Positions 42,368 through 53,052 of a stretch of 64,000 nucleotides of DNA are shown here, piece by piece; positions within the stretch are counted from its first letter, which is position 1, and every line of letters starts with the position of its first letter. Under the pieces are notes generated by a model that saw only the letters and a list, made by a program, of their open reading frames with translations, had not been told where the DNA came from and ran no database searches. This DNA comes from CAVVFX01 sp963747535 (lineage in GTDB: Bacteria > Acidobacteriota > Terriglobia > Bryobacterales > Bryobacteraceae): assembly GCA_963747535.1 (NCBI GenBank), contig CAVVFX010000002.1, positions 1-64,000 of the forward strand, in the 5' to 3' direction. A program made the translations under genes and the position numbers.

Positions 42368-42942
42368 AGCGTTTGAGGGACAGACGATTGTGTTCCGGAC
42401 CCGAACGTATGCATCCAGGAACGCAGGCGGAGGCCAAGCGCGATCAGCAGGGCGCCAAACACAAAGGCATAAGCCCCGAGCCAGTACGCGATCGATAGCG
42501 GAGTCGCAAGCGGAATAGCAATTAACAGGATTCCCAGCAGGAAAGATGCGATTCCGCTGGAAGCAAGCAGCCATTCCCCCAACACCGATTTTCTGAGACG
42601 CAACGCCGCGGCGATTTCGGATGCTCCACTGCCGATGGCCCAGGCTGCGATGACATACAGCAGGGATAAGTTTGACATTCCCTGCCATGCGACGGCAACG
42701 ACGGCCGCCGCTATGCCGACCAATCCGTCAATCAAGAGGGACCCCCAACGCTCGTGCTGCTCGGCTGCCCGCACCGCCTCCGCGATACCTACCAGTCCGT
42801 CAATCATGGCATAAGCGAAGAACACCAGGACCAATTGACCGGTTGTGATGTCGGACCATAGAAGGGTGATTGCGGCGAGCACAATCGCGGTCAATCCGCG
42901 AATGATCAGTGACCACCAGTTTTTTGCGAGTGTGACTGACAT
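42364..42942 (-). CDS. HdeD-like (DUF308) membrane protein, paralogue 2
   Basis: 192 aa with six transmembrane segments and the three-repeat DUF308 layout, closely parallel to the 33.6-kb protein (KNWWSLIIRGLTAIVLAAIT; EQHERWGSLLIDGLVGIAAA; GEWLLASSGIASFLLGILLI; WLGAYAFVFGALLIALGLRL). The start was set to ATG 42942, preceded by AGAGGA; a frame upstream to 42999 has no such site. The sigma54-like element at 42968-42983 fits a short leader. The two paralogues share the motif A-x-x-x-x-H-E-R-W-G. Confidence 0.87.
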   Translation of the reverse strand: MSVTLAKNWWSLIIRGLTAIVLAAITLLWSDITTGQLVLVFFAYAMIDGLVGIAEAVRAAEQHERWGSLLIDGLVGIAAAVVAVAWQGMSNLSLLYVIAAWAIGSGASEIAAALRLRKSVLGEWLLASSGIASFLLGILLIAIPLATPLSIAYWLGAYAFVFGALLIALGLRLRSWMHTFGSGTQSSVPQTL

Positions 42943-42967
42943 TCTGATTCCTCTCCGTCCAATCCGG

Positions 42968-42983
42968 GGCAGTTGCGATGCCA
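42968..42983 (-). promoter_or_regulatory. Candidate sigma54 promoter of HdeD paralogue 2
   Basis: Minus strand TGGCATCGCAACTGCC: -24 GG at 42982-42981, -12 GC at 42970-42969, 10 bp apart. The initiation point would fall ~15 bases before ATG 42942, just accommodating the AGAGGA ribosome binding site. Confidence 0.6.
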
Positions 42984-43124
42984 TGCGGGAGGACCCCACC
43001 AGTCTTTAACAGAGTCGCAAGGTTCGCGGATTTCCACGATTCAGCTTCGTCTACCGGTAGATGTTCCCTATCCAAGGGACGCCCACGCTGCTGGGCGGCT
43101 CAAGCGGATTTCGCGCGATCTCTC

Positions 43125-43141
43125 TTGGGCAGAATATGGCA
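43125..43141 (+). promoter_or_regulatory. Weak sigma54-like site before the DUF5335 gene
   Basis: TTGGGCAGAATATGGCA: GG 43127-43128 and GC 43139-43140 with correct spacing, but the -12 context (TGGCA instead of TTGCA) is poor. Confidence 0.35.
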
Positions 43142-43177
43142 AACAAACTGCATCAGTTCGCCACAAGCGAGGTATTT

Positions 43178-43579
43178 ATGAGCGAGTCCACCAGCGCATC
43201 AGTGCGACGTTCAACACAAGAGATTCCCTTTGATCAATGGATCCCGTTCCTTGCGGGATTCACCCGCGAGAACCGCGGTGCGCACGCGCGTCTGGATGTA
43301 TTCGGTCGCGACTTCGGGTATCGGGTAGAAACCGAAAACCGGCCATTCGACGGTGTTTCAGCGGACCAGAAGAGCGGAGAGCGTTTCGTTTGGATCACCT
43401 TTGGGTCTACGCCGAAAGCTCACTTTACCCACGGCGTTAACAGCGCTACGGTGATTCGGGTGCTGCCGGCGACGGATCGGACCGGCGCAGTCCTGGAGGT
43501 GGAAGCTCAAGACGGAACCCGGACTGTGCTGGAACTGACCAGGCCGGAAGACTACGCGCTGCCTCCGGCTGCGGCATAG
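43178..43579 (+). CDS. DUF5335-family protein
   Basis: 133 aa, small globular, no signal peptide. The N-terminal pattern IPFDQWIPFLAGFTRENRGA then RLDVFGRDFG resembles DUF5335 proteins (IP-x-x-x-W-x-x-F-L-x-x-F-S-R-x-H-x-G). ATG 43178 was chosen on GAGG upstream and because homology begins there; the frame is open back to 43061. The function is unknown. Its place inside the chaperone island suggests a stress role, nothing more. Confidence 0.75.
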   Translation: MSESTSASVRRSTQEIPFDQWIPFLAGFTRENRGAHARLDVFGRDFGYRVETENRPFDGVSADQKSGERFVWITFGSTPKAHFTHGVNSATVIRVLPATDRTGAVLEVEAQDGTRTVLELTRPEDYALPPAAA

Positions 43580-43692
43580 ATTACCCCTTCCAAGCTGCCA
43601 GCCACGCACGCTTTACGATCCACATGGACGTTTTCGCCCATGAACTCTCTCCATACTACCCAACCAGATATCAGGTTCCGATAACCTCTATT

Positions 43693-43717
43693 GCATCTCT
43701 TCACACAAAAGAGATGC
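43693..43717. other. Hairpin GCATCTCTT-N7-AAGAGATGC
   Basis: Perfect 9-bp stem in the 327-bp gap between DUF5335 and the sigma54 activator. No T-run follows on either strand, so it is not a standard intrinsic terminator. Confidence 0.5.
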
Positions 43718-43748
43718 GCCCGCAGCATCCAATATCACGCTTTCTACG

Positions 43749-43773
43749 CTTCGTATTAGTCATTTATACGAAG
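43749..43773. promoter_or_regulatory. Inverted repeat CTTCGTAT-N9-ATACGAAG
   Basis: Perfect 8-bp arms with a 9-bp spacer, 134 bp upstream of the sigma54 activator. The arm-spacer-arm geometry resembles CIRCE (9-N9-9), but the sequence is unrelated to TTAGCACTC. Likely an operator. Confidence 0.5.
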
Positions 43774-43906
43774 GTCTGATGGCATCATCGCCGGCCCCGA
43801 TCTAAAGTTGCCTATATGAGCGCACCCGCCACGGCGGCGTGACGCTGAACCGGTTCAGTTGCTCACGGTTGTGTGTTATCCGGTTTTTCCGGAGAAGGAA
43901 CATTTT

Positions 43907-44947
43907 ATGAGAAGAGTAAATGCCTTTGCATATGATGGAACACTGCTCACCGAGGAGCGATCGAATACTAACCGAATTGCACCCGAGGTCATCGGCGAAA
44001 GCCCCCGAATCCAGGCCGTAATGCAACAGATCGAAATCGTCGGCTCAACCGATTCCACAGTTTTGATCCTGGGTGAAACCGGCACTGGCAAAAGCCTGTT
44101 CGCGAGTCTGATTCACAATCTCAGCGCGCGGCGCAATCATCAACTGGTGAAAGTGAACTGCTCGGCCATCCCGCTTGGCCTGTTGGAAAGCGAGCTGTTT
44201 GGCCACGAGCGGGGGGCTTTTACGGGCGCGATTGCCCAGCGTCTGGGACGTTTCGAGGCGGCCAATCATGGCACGCTGTTCCTGGATGAAATCGGCGACA
44301 TTCCCCAGGAATTGCAGCCCAAGCTTCTGCGCGTCCTCCAGGAGCACGAATTCGAGCGACTGGGCAGCGGAGCCACCATCCGCACCGACGTTCGCCTAGT
44401 GGCTGCCACACACCGCAATCTCAGGCAGATGGTAAGCGAAGAAAAATTCCGGGCTGATTTGTTCTACCGCCTCAATGTGTTCCCTATCACGATCCCGGCA
44501 CTGCGGGACCGGCGTGAGGACGTCCCGCACCTGGTGAGACACTTCGTCCAAAAATTCTCGAGGCAGATGGACAAACAAATCGAAGTGATTCCGGAAGATG
44601 TGATGGAGAGGCTGATGCGCCATTCGTGGCCCGGAAACATTCGCGAACTGGAAAACTTTGTTGAGCGTGCGGTGATCCTTACGCAGGGCGTCGCGCTGGA
44701 AGCGCCGCTCGATGAACTGGAGGACCGAAGCAAGGGCGATGAACCCGATCCGGTCACTCTTAAGGACGCCGAGCGGGCTCACATCGTCCGTATTCTGCGC
44801 GACGCCAACGGTATTATCGGGACCGCTGCGACCCGCCTGGGCGTTCCGCGATCTACGCTTTTTTACAAGATGCGCCGGCTCGGAATCGTCGCGACACGGA
44901 CATCCGCGCGGCATAGTCCGGAAGTGTTAAAGTGCGCGCATGCTTAG
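43907..44947 (+). CDS. Sigma54-dependent transcriptional activator without a sensor domain
   Basis: 346-aa bacterial enhancer-binding protein. After only ~25 N-terminal residues comes the AAA+ domain: Walker A GETGTGKS, the sigma54-contacting loop GAFTGA (ESELFGHERGAFTGA), Walker B GTLFLDEIGD, sensor FYRLNVFPITIPALRDRRED, and RHSWPGNIRELENFVERAV. A Fis-type HTH ends the protein (TAATRLGVPRSTLFYKMRRL). Lacking a receiver or PAS domain, it resembles PspF and would be controlled by a partner protein or level. AAGGA precedes ATG 43907. The surrounding sigma54-like promoters make it the likely regulator of the island. Confidence 0.93.
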   Translation: MRRVNAFAYDGTLLTEERSNTNRIAPEVIGESPRIQAVMQQIEIVGSTDSTVLILGETGTGKSLFASLIHNLSARRNHQLVKVNCSAIPLGLLESELFGHERGAFTGAIAQRLGRFEAANHGTLFLDEIGDIPQELQPKLLRVLQEHEFERLGSGATIRTDVRLVAATHRNLRQMVSEEKFRADLFYRLNVFPITIPALRDRREDVPHLVRHFVQKFSRQMDKQIEVIPEDVMERLMRHSWPGNIRELENFVERAVILTQGVALEAPLDELEDRSKGDEPDPVTLKDAERAHIVRILRDANGIIGTAATRLGVPRSTLFYKMRRLGIVATRTSARHSPEVLKCAHA

Positions 44948-44958
44948 AGTTTTGGATT

Positions 44959-45348
44959 ATGTCTACGGTTTTGCAGGTCGACGAGGATCACGCGATTCGC
45001 ACATTATGCAACCACGTACTGACAGGTTGCGGTGTGGACATTTTGCAGGCCGGCGGAGATTGCGAAGCCATCGAGGTTTCGAATCTATACCGCGGATCGA
45101 TCGATTTGCTGTTGTCGGACACACTAAGGTGCGGCTTCACCGGGGCTCAATTAGCCCTGATACTCCTCCGGTCCAGGCCGGCCATGCGTATCCTGTTGAT
45201 GTACAGCCACGGATACGTTGAGCTTCATCCGGAATGGCACGTTATCACGAAACCGTTTCGCAAGGAGGCACTGGCATCGAAGGTCCGGGAATGTCTGCTC
45301 CCACGCTTCAGCCCCGAATCGAAGGGACGTTTCAGAATTACCGGCTAA
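44959..45348 (+). CDS. Stand-alone receiver-like protein
   Basis: 129 aa, a lone receiver domain. VLQVDEDHAIRTLC gives an E-D variant of the usual acidic pair. The probable phospho-acceptor Asp lies in IDLLLSD. The Thr/Ser position is in ILLMYSHGY, and the conserved Lys in ITKPF. There is no output domain. It lies 11 bp after the sensor-less sigma54 activator and 25 bp before clpB, so the three are likely one transcript. It could be the missing signal input of the activator. ATG 44959 was chosen; a GTG at 44932 overlaps the activator. Confidence 0.75.
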   Translation: MSTVLQVDEDHAIRTLCNHVLTGCGVDILQAGGDCEAIEVSNLYRGSIDLLLSDTLRCGFTGAQLALILLRSRPAMRILLMYSHGYVELHPEWHVITKPFRKEALASKVRECLLPRFSPESKGRFRITG

Positions 45349-45373
45349 TCAACCTACATGGAGATAAATAAAC

Positions 45374-48016
<2,643 letters not shown>

Positions 48017-49234
48017 CCTGCCTAGCCTCAATACGGTTCACCTGAGGTTGCTGCCCGATAGGTGCGCCGGCGCAGTGCGTGGATACAGGGGGCCTTTTTG
48101 CGAAAAGGAAGCCAATTTTCGATAAGTGGCTGTTTATTATTTGAGTTATCCGGGAGCGGCAAGTGACGTCGGCTTTGGGTTTGTGCATTACTGTGCGCGG
48201 ATCGCGGAAAACATGGGGCTCCGAATGGACGAAAATACGCGCGAATTGGTCGGGCGCCGCGGAAAAAACGAACCCCTTGTCCGGCTTGGGGACGTGGCTC
48301 GGCCTGGTCGCGCGATGGATTTCACGAATCTGCTGAATTTGGTTTCTGGCCGTAGGCGGCGATTCCGCAACCAAGGGGATGCCCACGGGTGGGCTGATTG
48401 CCGGACGTTTTGCGGATCGAAGCCAATTTCCTCTAAGTAGATGCGATTTGTTTTGGTTACGCGGGTACCTGGCGCCAGCGGGGATTTGCCGTTTGTGTAT
48501 TTTGTGCATGGATCGCGGAAATATGCACTGAGGCATAGAGCCGCGAGACCAATGACATGACCGAGACGGGAGAAGATGCAAGAAACGCAGAAGGGCGGAC
48601 GCTGACCCGTTCCGCGACGAGGACCGGTTTCGGGTCTTTCATTGTTAAATGGCGTTGTTAGTCGCATTGTTAGTGTTGGGTCCTTCAGGCGTGCGCACAG
48701 GCGTGAGGGTGACGCATCTTGCATTTCTTGGGATGCGGGCGTCCGCGGCACGGCACGGTCATTGGTCGAGGCGGTGAGGGCGAGCAACGTTGTAGGCAAA
48801 TGGCACTTCCAACTTTTAAGAAAACGCGCGCGGGCGACCTTGCGGACTGCACACCTTGGCCGTTCTGCTTTCAGGTTGACACGCGAGTGCGAGGTTTTTG
48901 AGGCGGGCGGTGCCTATGTTGTTGTGATGAAGGGGCAGAAATGGGCGAAGGGCTGGTTACCGGCAAGCGGGTCAGTTGGGAAAGTGCACGTCGATCGTCC
49001 GTTAGGGATGCAGCGTGGCGTTCGGCCAAGTCGGTTCGGCGGATGGAAACGCGTTTCTCGTTCCCTATTTCTTGACCGGGGACACAGGAGCGAGATCCAA
49101 GAGCCGGACTAGCCGCTCGTTTTATGAAGGTGGACACTCGCGAAGGTGGCATTGTTTTTCGGCCCGACCTCGTATCCCCAACGCCGGGAACACAAAACGG
49201 TATCCGGCCAGTTCAGCAGTGTTTGTCGTATCGA
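48017..49234. other. Long gene-free region with a diverged direct repeat
   Basis: 1.2 kb without a supportable gene; frames such as 48642-49112 have no family features. Two ~110-bp segments, 48108-48215 and 48419-48530, share scattered identity starting GAAGCCAATTT and ending GGATCGCGGAAA, so they look like an old direct duplication. Two TTGTTAGT units lie near 48653-48680. Confidence 0.5.
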
Positions 49235-51003
49235 CTACGGTTGAATCAGGACCGTTGTTCCAACGGGGCCGAACGATACCGTCATTTGCACCAGGTTCCC
49301 TGCGGGCGCTCGCAAAGCGTTAGGTACTTGGACGTCGACCTGCTCAATCCCAACCAATCCCGGTGCGAGACCGGCAAATAGCACTCCGGTCATCTCCGGC
49401 GTATAGTTCTCTGCGTACCAGGCAATGCTCACCGGACTCTCCACCGTCGAAAGCGGGTCGAGCGGTCCAGGCTGTCCGTCCGCAACAGACGGAATTACCG
49501 CACCTAACCCTGTCACGTATAGATGGAGGATTTCGCCGGGACGGGCGGGATTCTGCGCGGTGACCGGGCCGGAGAAATCCTGGTGGATGACCGACCTCGA
49601 ACCGTCGGAATTCGGCCAAAACTGCGCGAAAATCTCGCTGAGCCCCAGGCTGCGTGACCGAAGCCCGGCGAAGGGCGACGCGGTGTCCGGGAGGCTGAGA
49701 GTATGGGGGCCAGTCGTTGCTTCCCACGGAATTTGAACGACGATCTCTTTCGGCGATACGCTGAGCAACGGCGCTGGCTGGCAATCCAGAAGCACCTGCA
49801 AGCCGGCGAGAGCGGTGCCGAGCGGAATCGTCGACGTGGCGGGTCCGAGCGCCAGGCCGCTACCGGTCACGCGAAGCAGCGCCCCTGGCGCGCCACGCAA
49901 CGGCACAAAGTCCATTCTGGGATTCATCTGATCCCAGTACCAGGGCTGATCCAGCGCAATCGTCTGAGGGATGATCTCCTGAGTGGCGCCCGTGCTTCTT
50001 TCGATGGGCAGTATGCGGCCGCCGAACGTGGCTACCCAGACGATGTTCCCGTCATTGGAAAGCGTGGCCGCCGAAACGCTGGCGGGATCGTGGGTGACCG
50101 CCTTTATGGCCCCCGAGGAGGTGTCCACAGTCCAGGCTTGCCGCGCCCGAAACGGCCCGCTGCCATTGCTGCCATCGAAATTCCCCGGGCTAATGAACAG
50201 GACCGTGGAACCGTCCGAGGACATTGCCTCCAGCGTGCAGACCGCGTCAGCTGAGACCATGACCGTCTCAGAACCGCCGAGTCCGGCGGAAGGGGTGGTG
50301 AGAAGTAGTCTGCAATTGGTGAAGGTCTGTTGGTATACGACGCGATCTCCAGCATCGTTGAGCGCGGCCCGGGCGGAGAAGGGCTGGTCAGGAGAGATTT
50401 CGTCCGTTACTAAGAGCGGAGTTCCATCCGGCTGGAACAACCACAAGTTTCCCTCCGCGTAGGCTAACGCCGAGCCGTTCGCGGCCACTTGGCGCCGCCT
50501 CCGGCCAGCGACTGGAACTGGCCGACCGGGATTTGCACCGACTGCGTCGTCGCCAGATCGATCACTTCGATTTGCTCAGTCGGGCCGAGGTAATCGTAGT
50601 CTTCGTGCATCACATATTGCCCATTGCGGCTGAGATGAAATATGCCCGGGAAGTCGGTCTGACCGGCGCTGGTGGATATAACTCCCAATGGGTCCCAAAA
50701 AATCATGTTGCAGACGCCAAAGACCCCGAAGTCGCAAATCGGGTTTCCCGTGTAGACGAGCACGCTGCCATCGCCCGATACTTCCGGATTGACCAACTGA
50801 TATGCGCCCCCCGGGTCGACCAGCGAAACGTTACCCTGCGTGTCTACCGAAAAGATCAAGCCGAAAGACGAGGGTTCGACGGTCCCGCGAAGCATCAGCG
50901 GCGTCGAAAACCACAACCTGCTGCCAGCGTCGTCTGTGGCAAGATCGGAGAACTGCGCCCAGAGCGGCCACGCCGCCAGGACGAGAAGAGCCGGAGTCCG
51001 CAT
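49235..51003 (-). pseudogene. Secreted beta-propeller with TIGR03437-like C-terminus, frameshifted
   Basis: From ATG 51003 the frame gives a signal peptide (MRTPALLVLAAWPLWAQ) and TolB/WD40-like blades (VNPEVSGDGSVLVYTG, FHLSRNGQYVMHED), then stops at 50464. The next frame begins VAANGSALAYAEGNLWLFQP at about 50488 and continues through further blades to a ~230-residue C-terminal domain (VSPKEIVVQIPWEATTG, LHLYVTGLGAVIPSVADGQP, VDVQVPNALRAPAGNLVQMT) of the Solibacter-type TIGR03437 family. One base lost at ~50480-50495 would explain the split. Together ~590 aa. Either a sequencing error or a recent mutation; both halves look well conserved. Confidence 0.75.
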
Positions 51004-51343
51004 AGGGTTGCCCCTATCGGTTCGGCGTAACATATATCCCAAAGTGGGCCGGAAGGTCTTGGCTAGCATTGGCGGGCGCTAAGTGAATTTACGGAGCGAA
51101 CTGCACCAGTGAAGGGATCAGCCCCCGATTCAGCCGATCCCTCCGAGAGTACACACGTCGGGCATTATCGCAGGGCGGCAGCAGACGGTCGGGTGTAGTC
51201 CGCACAACGGATCGGAACCCGCCCCGAGTATGTGCTGTTGCCTACGCGCGGATGTGCGCGGCCGATTAGTAACGATAAATCGGCATCGCGCTGTTATACA
51301 GTGATGCTCTCCGGCGACCGTTCCCGGGGACGTACAATAAGAT

Positions 51344-51556
51344 GTGGGTCTCGACGATTACAAAGTACTGCTTTATCGCAATCAACCTTCAGGTTGGGTG
51401 GCCGAGGTCCCGTCTATTCCGGGCTGCTACGCATTGATGCCCACCAGAGCAGAGGCTCTCGCGGAGTTGGAACAGGTCTTCGCCCTCATTGAGGCTGAGT
51501 TCCGCGACACGGGTGCTGAACTTCCCGCCGACACAACCGAAGTCGTGCATGCCTAG
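51344..51556 (+). CDS. hicB: HicB-like antitoxin
   Basis: 70 aa with the partially degraded RNase H-like fold of HicB: YKVLLYRNQPSGWVAEVPSI then PGCYALMPTRAEALAELEQV. No C-terminal DNA-binding domain is present, so it is a short HicB. It overlaps the HicA gene by 8 bp (51549-51556), giving antitoxin-first order. The start is GTG 51344; no strong ribosome binding site is visible. Confidence 0.85.
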   Translation: MGLDDYKVLLYRNQPSGWVAEVPSIPGCYALMPTRAEALAELEQVFALIEAEFRDTGAELPADTTEVVHA

Positions 51557-51764
51557 CGCACGGGCGGATGAGTTTCGCCGGGCGGCGACGCGGCTGGGTT
51601 TCGAACGTCAGCGGCAAACTGGCAGCCACGAGCGGTGGCTTCACCCCGACGGTCGCTCGGTAACAATCCCGATCCATGGTGGCCGCGAGATCGGACCTCC
51701 CCTGTACAACAAGATTTTGTCGCAACTCGGGATCTCTCCAGAAGAGTTCCGTCGGCTAACATAG
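51549..51764 (+). CDS. hicA: HicA-like mRNA interferase toxin
   Basis: 71-aa double-stranded-RNA-binding-fold toxin. Motif order is typical: FRRAATRLGFERQRQTGSHE (with the active-site His of G-S-H), RWLHPDGRSVTIPIHGGREI, then the C-terminal helix LYNKILSQLGISPEEF. It would cleave mRNA when freed from HicB. ATG 51549 lies inside the end of hicB, so translation is coupled. Confidence 0.87.
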   Translation: MPSARADEFRRAATRLGFERQRQTGSHERWLHPDGRSVTIPIHGGREIGPPLYNKILSQLGISPEEFRRLT

Positions 51765-51992
51765 CTAAAATAATTTAGCAGGTCCAATAATTGCCACTCT
51801 TCCGTGCCGGCGATGGTACGCGCAGTTCCCCCAAGAAACGATTACTCTCGATAAGTCGCTTTATACCGGCCAAAAGACCGAACGAGGGCTCTCTCAGATG
51901 AGGCGAGGGAGCGGTCATGAAATAAGTGGCATTGCTACAAATTGAACTTCCGTCAAAGTCGCGATCCGAGACGATTCGGCATCATCACATTG
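51765..51992. other. Gene-free stretch after hicBA
   Basis: Nothing supportable was seen before the long inverted repeat. Confidence 0.4.
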
Positions 51993-52137
51993 ATCCTCCG
52001 CGTCCTCGGCGGTTCTCGGCGCCTCCGCGTTTAAGATTTCGGGCCGGGCTCCAGGATCCTGATGACGTACGTGAGTCCGCTTATCCAGGCGCTGATTTTA
52101 ACGCGGAGGCGCCGAGAATCGCCGAGGACGCGGAGGG
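51993..52137. repeat. 145-bp inverted-repeat element with ~40-bp GC-rich arms
   Basis: The left arm (51993-52033) and right arm (about 52098-52137) are reverse complements over ~38 bp with one mismatch. Arms are built from CGCGGAGG/CGCCGAG-type units related to the short repeats at 30.7-30.9 kb. The ~65-bp centre has no coding capacity. It would form a very stable hairpin. Confidence 0.8.
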
Positions 52138-52369
52138 ATTCCAGTGGATAGGCGTCCATTTCTTTTTTCGTTCGAGTTGTCTTACCTGAGGGCGCGCTCA
52201 CGCCACGCTCGGGAGGTTGCCGATCAAGTTGCACAAGGACATGACGTGCACAGACGCAGGTGGACCCACCATGATCCGATCTTAAGCCAATCCTCACACC
52301 CTTCAAAGGTGTGGGGGCGGATACCGTGGATCTCGTTTAGATGCGTACATTCGGCCATAACTCCTCTTT

Positions 52370-52660
52370 TCAATTGATATCCAGCACAATCTTCCCGAAT
52401 ACGTGACCTTCGCCCAAGCGTTTGTGCGCCCGTGAAGCGTCACCCAGAGAAAAGCCAGCTGCGATGGGCACTTGCAACTTGGCGCCTCCACAGCCAGCGC
52501 AAGGTTATCGAACTGGCGAACTCCGGGTTCCGCATCGTAGGGGATCATGCGGATACCGTGGCGCTTCCTGGGCGCTGGTTCAATACCGTAGGGATAGGCA
52601 ACAGCGCCACCCGACCCTGACGGTAGCGACGATACTGTCAGTTGGTAACCAGCTATCACT
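52370..52660 (-). pseudogene. C-terminal remnant of a zinc-type alcohol dehydrogenase/quinone oxidoreductase
   Basis: One frame reads GGAVAYPYGIEPAPRKRHGI then RMIPYDAEPGVRQFDNLALA-VEA. One base shifted, it continues KLQVPIAAGFSLGDASRAHK then RLGEGHVFGKIVLDIN and a stop at 52370. The end H-x-R-L-x-x-G-H-V-x-G-K-I-V-L is characteristic of the medium-chain dehydrogenase/reductase family. The N-terminal two thirds are gone, and a single-base frameshift sits near 52490. Confidence 0.8.
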
Positions 52661-52865
52661 GCGTATATGCGGCAAGATCATGCGAGCAAGAGCATGTGGG
52701 CTTACGGTGTATTCGCCGTCCGGTCTTCGATAGACGATGTCTATGGATTGAATGGATAACATTTCGCTGGGACAGTCCGTGCTGATCACAGAACAAACCT
52801 AGAACGGCGCTCGCTAACAGCGGACTACGCGAACTCAGTTCGAAGTGGACGGCCGACTGTTGTAG

Positions 52866-52975
52866 GATGTACGCACAAACGCGCTCCTCCAATAGCTCTT
52901 CGACATCGCGCAATGACAATGAGTATCGAAGGTACCAGCGAATAGCACAAAGAATGATCGCAAGCGTCTTGCCAC
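52866..52975 (-). pseudogene. IS6-family transposase fragment
   Basis: The minus-strand frame contains ILCAIRWYLRYSLSLRDVEE then LLEERV, which matches the N-terminal HTH region of IS6/IS26-type transposases (W-Y-L-R-Y-x-L-S-x-R-D-L-E-E-L). The DDE catalytic domain and the inverted repeats are absent. Confidence 0.75.
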
Positions 52976-53052
52976 ATCCTGCCATCGACTCAAGCGCTCG
53001 CTTGTCAGCGGCCTCTTGCGTGCAGCCCTTCATTTGGCGGGAGTGATAACGA

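Noticed and set aside
42520..42547. Possible second MITE or terminator at scattered hairpins (for example 32520-32547, 43693-43717)
   Set aside because: Stems of 8-9 bp without T-runs or repeated ends; kept only as notes in the feature list, not called terminators.
48642..49112. 156-codon plus-strand frame in the gene desert
   Set aside because: Arg/Gly/Val-rich with no recognisable motif, no ribosome binding site, and it overlaps equally long frames on the other strand.
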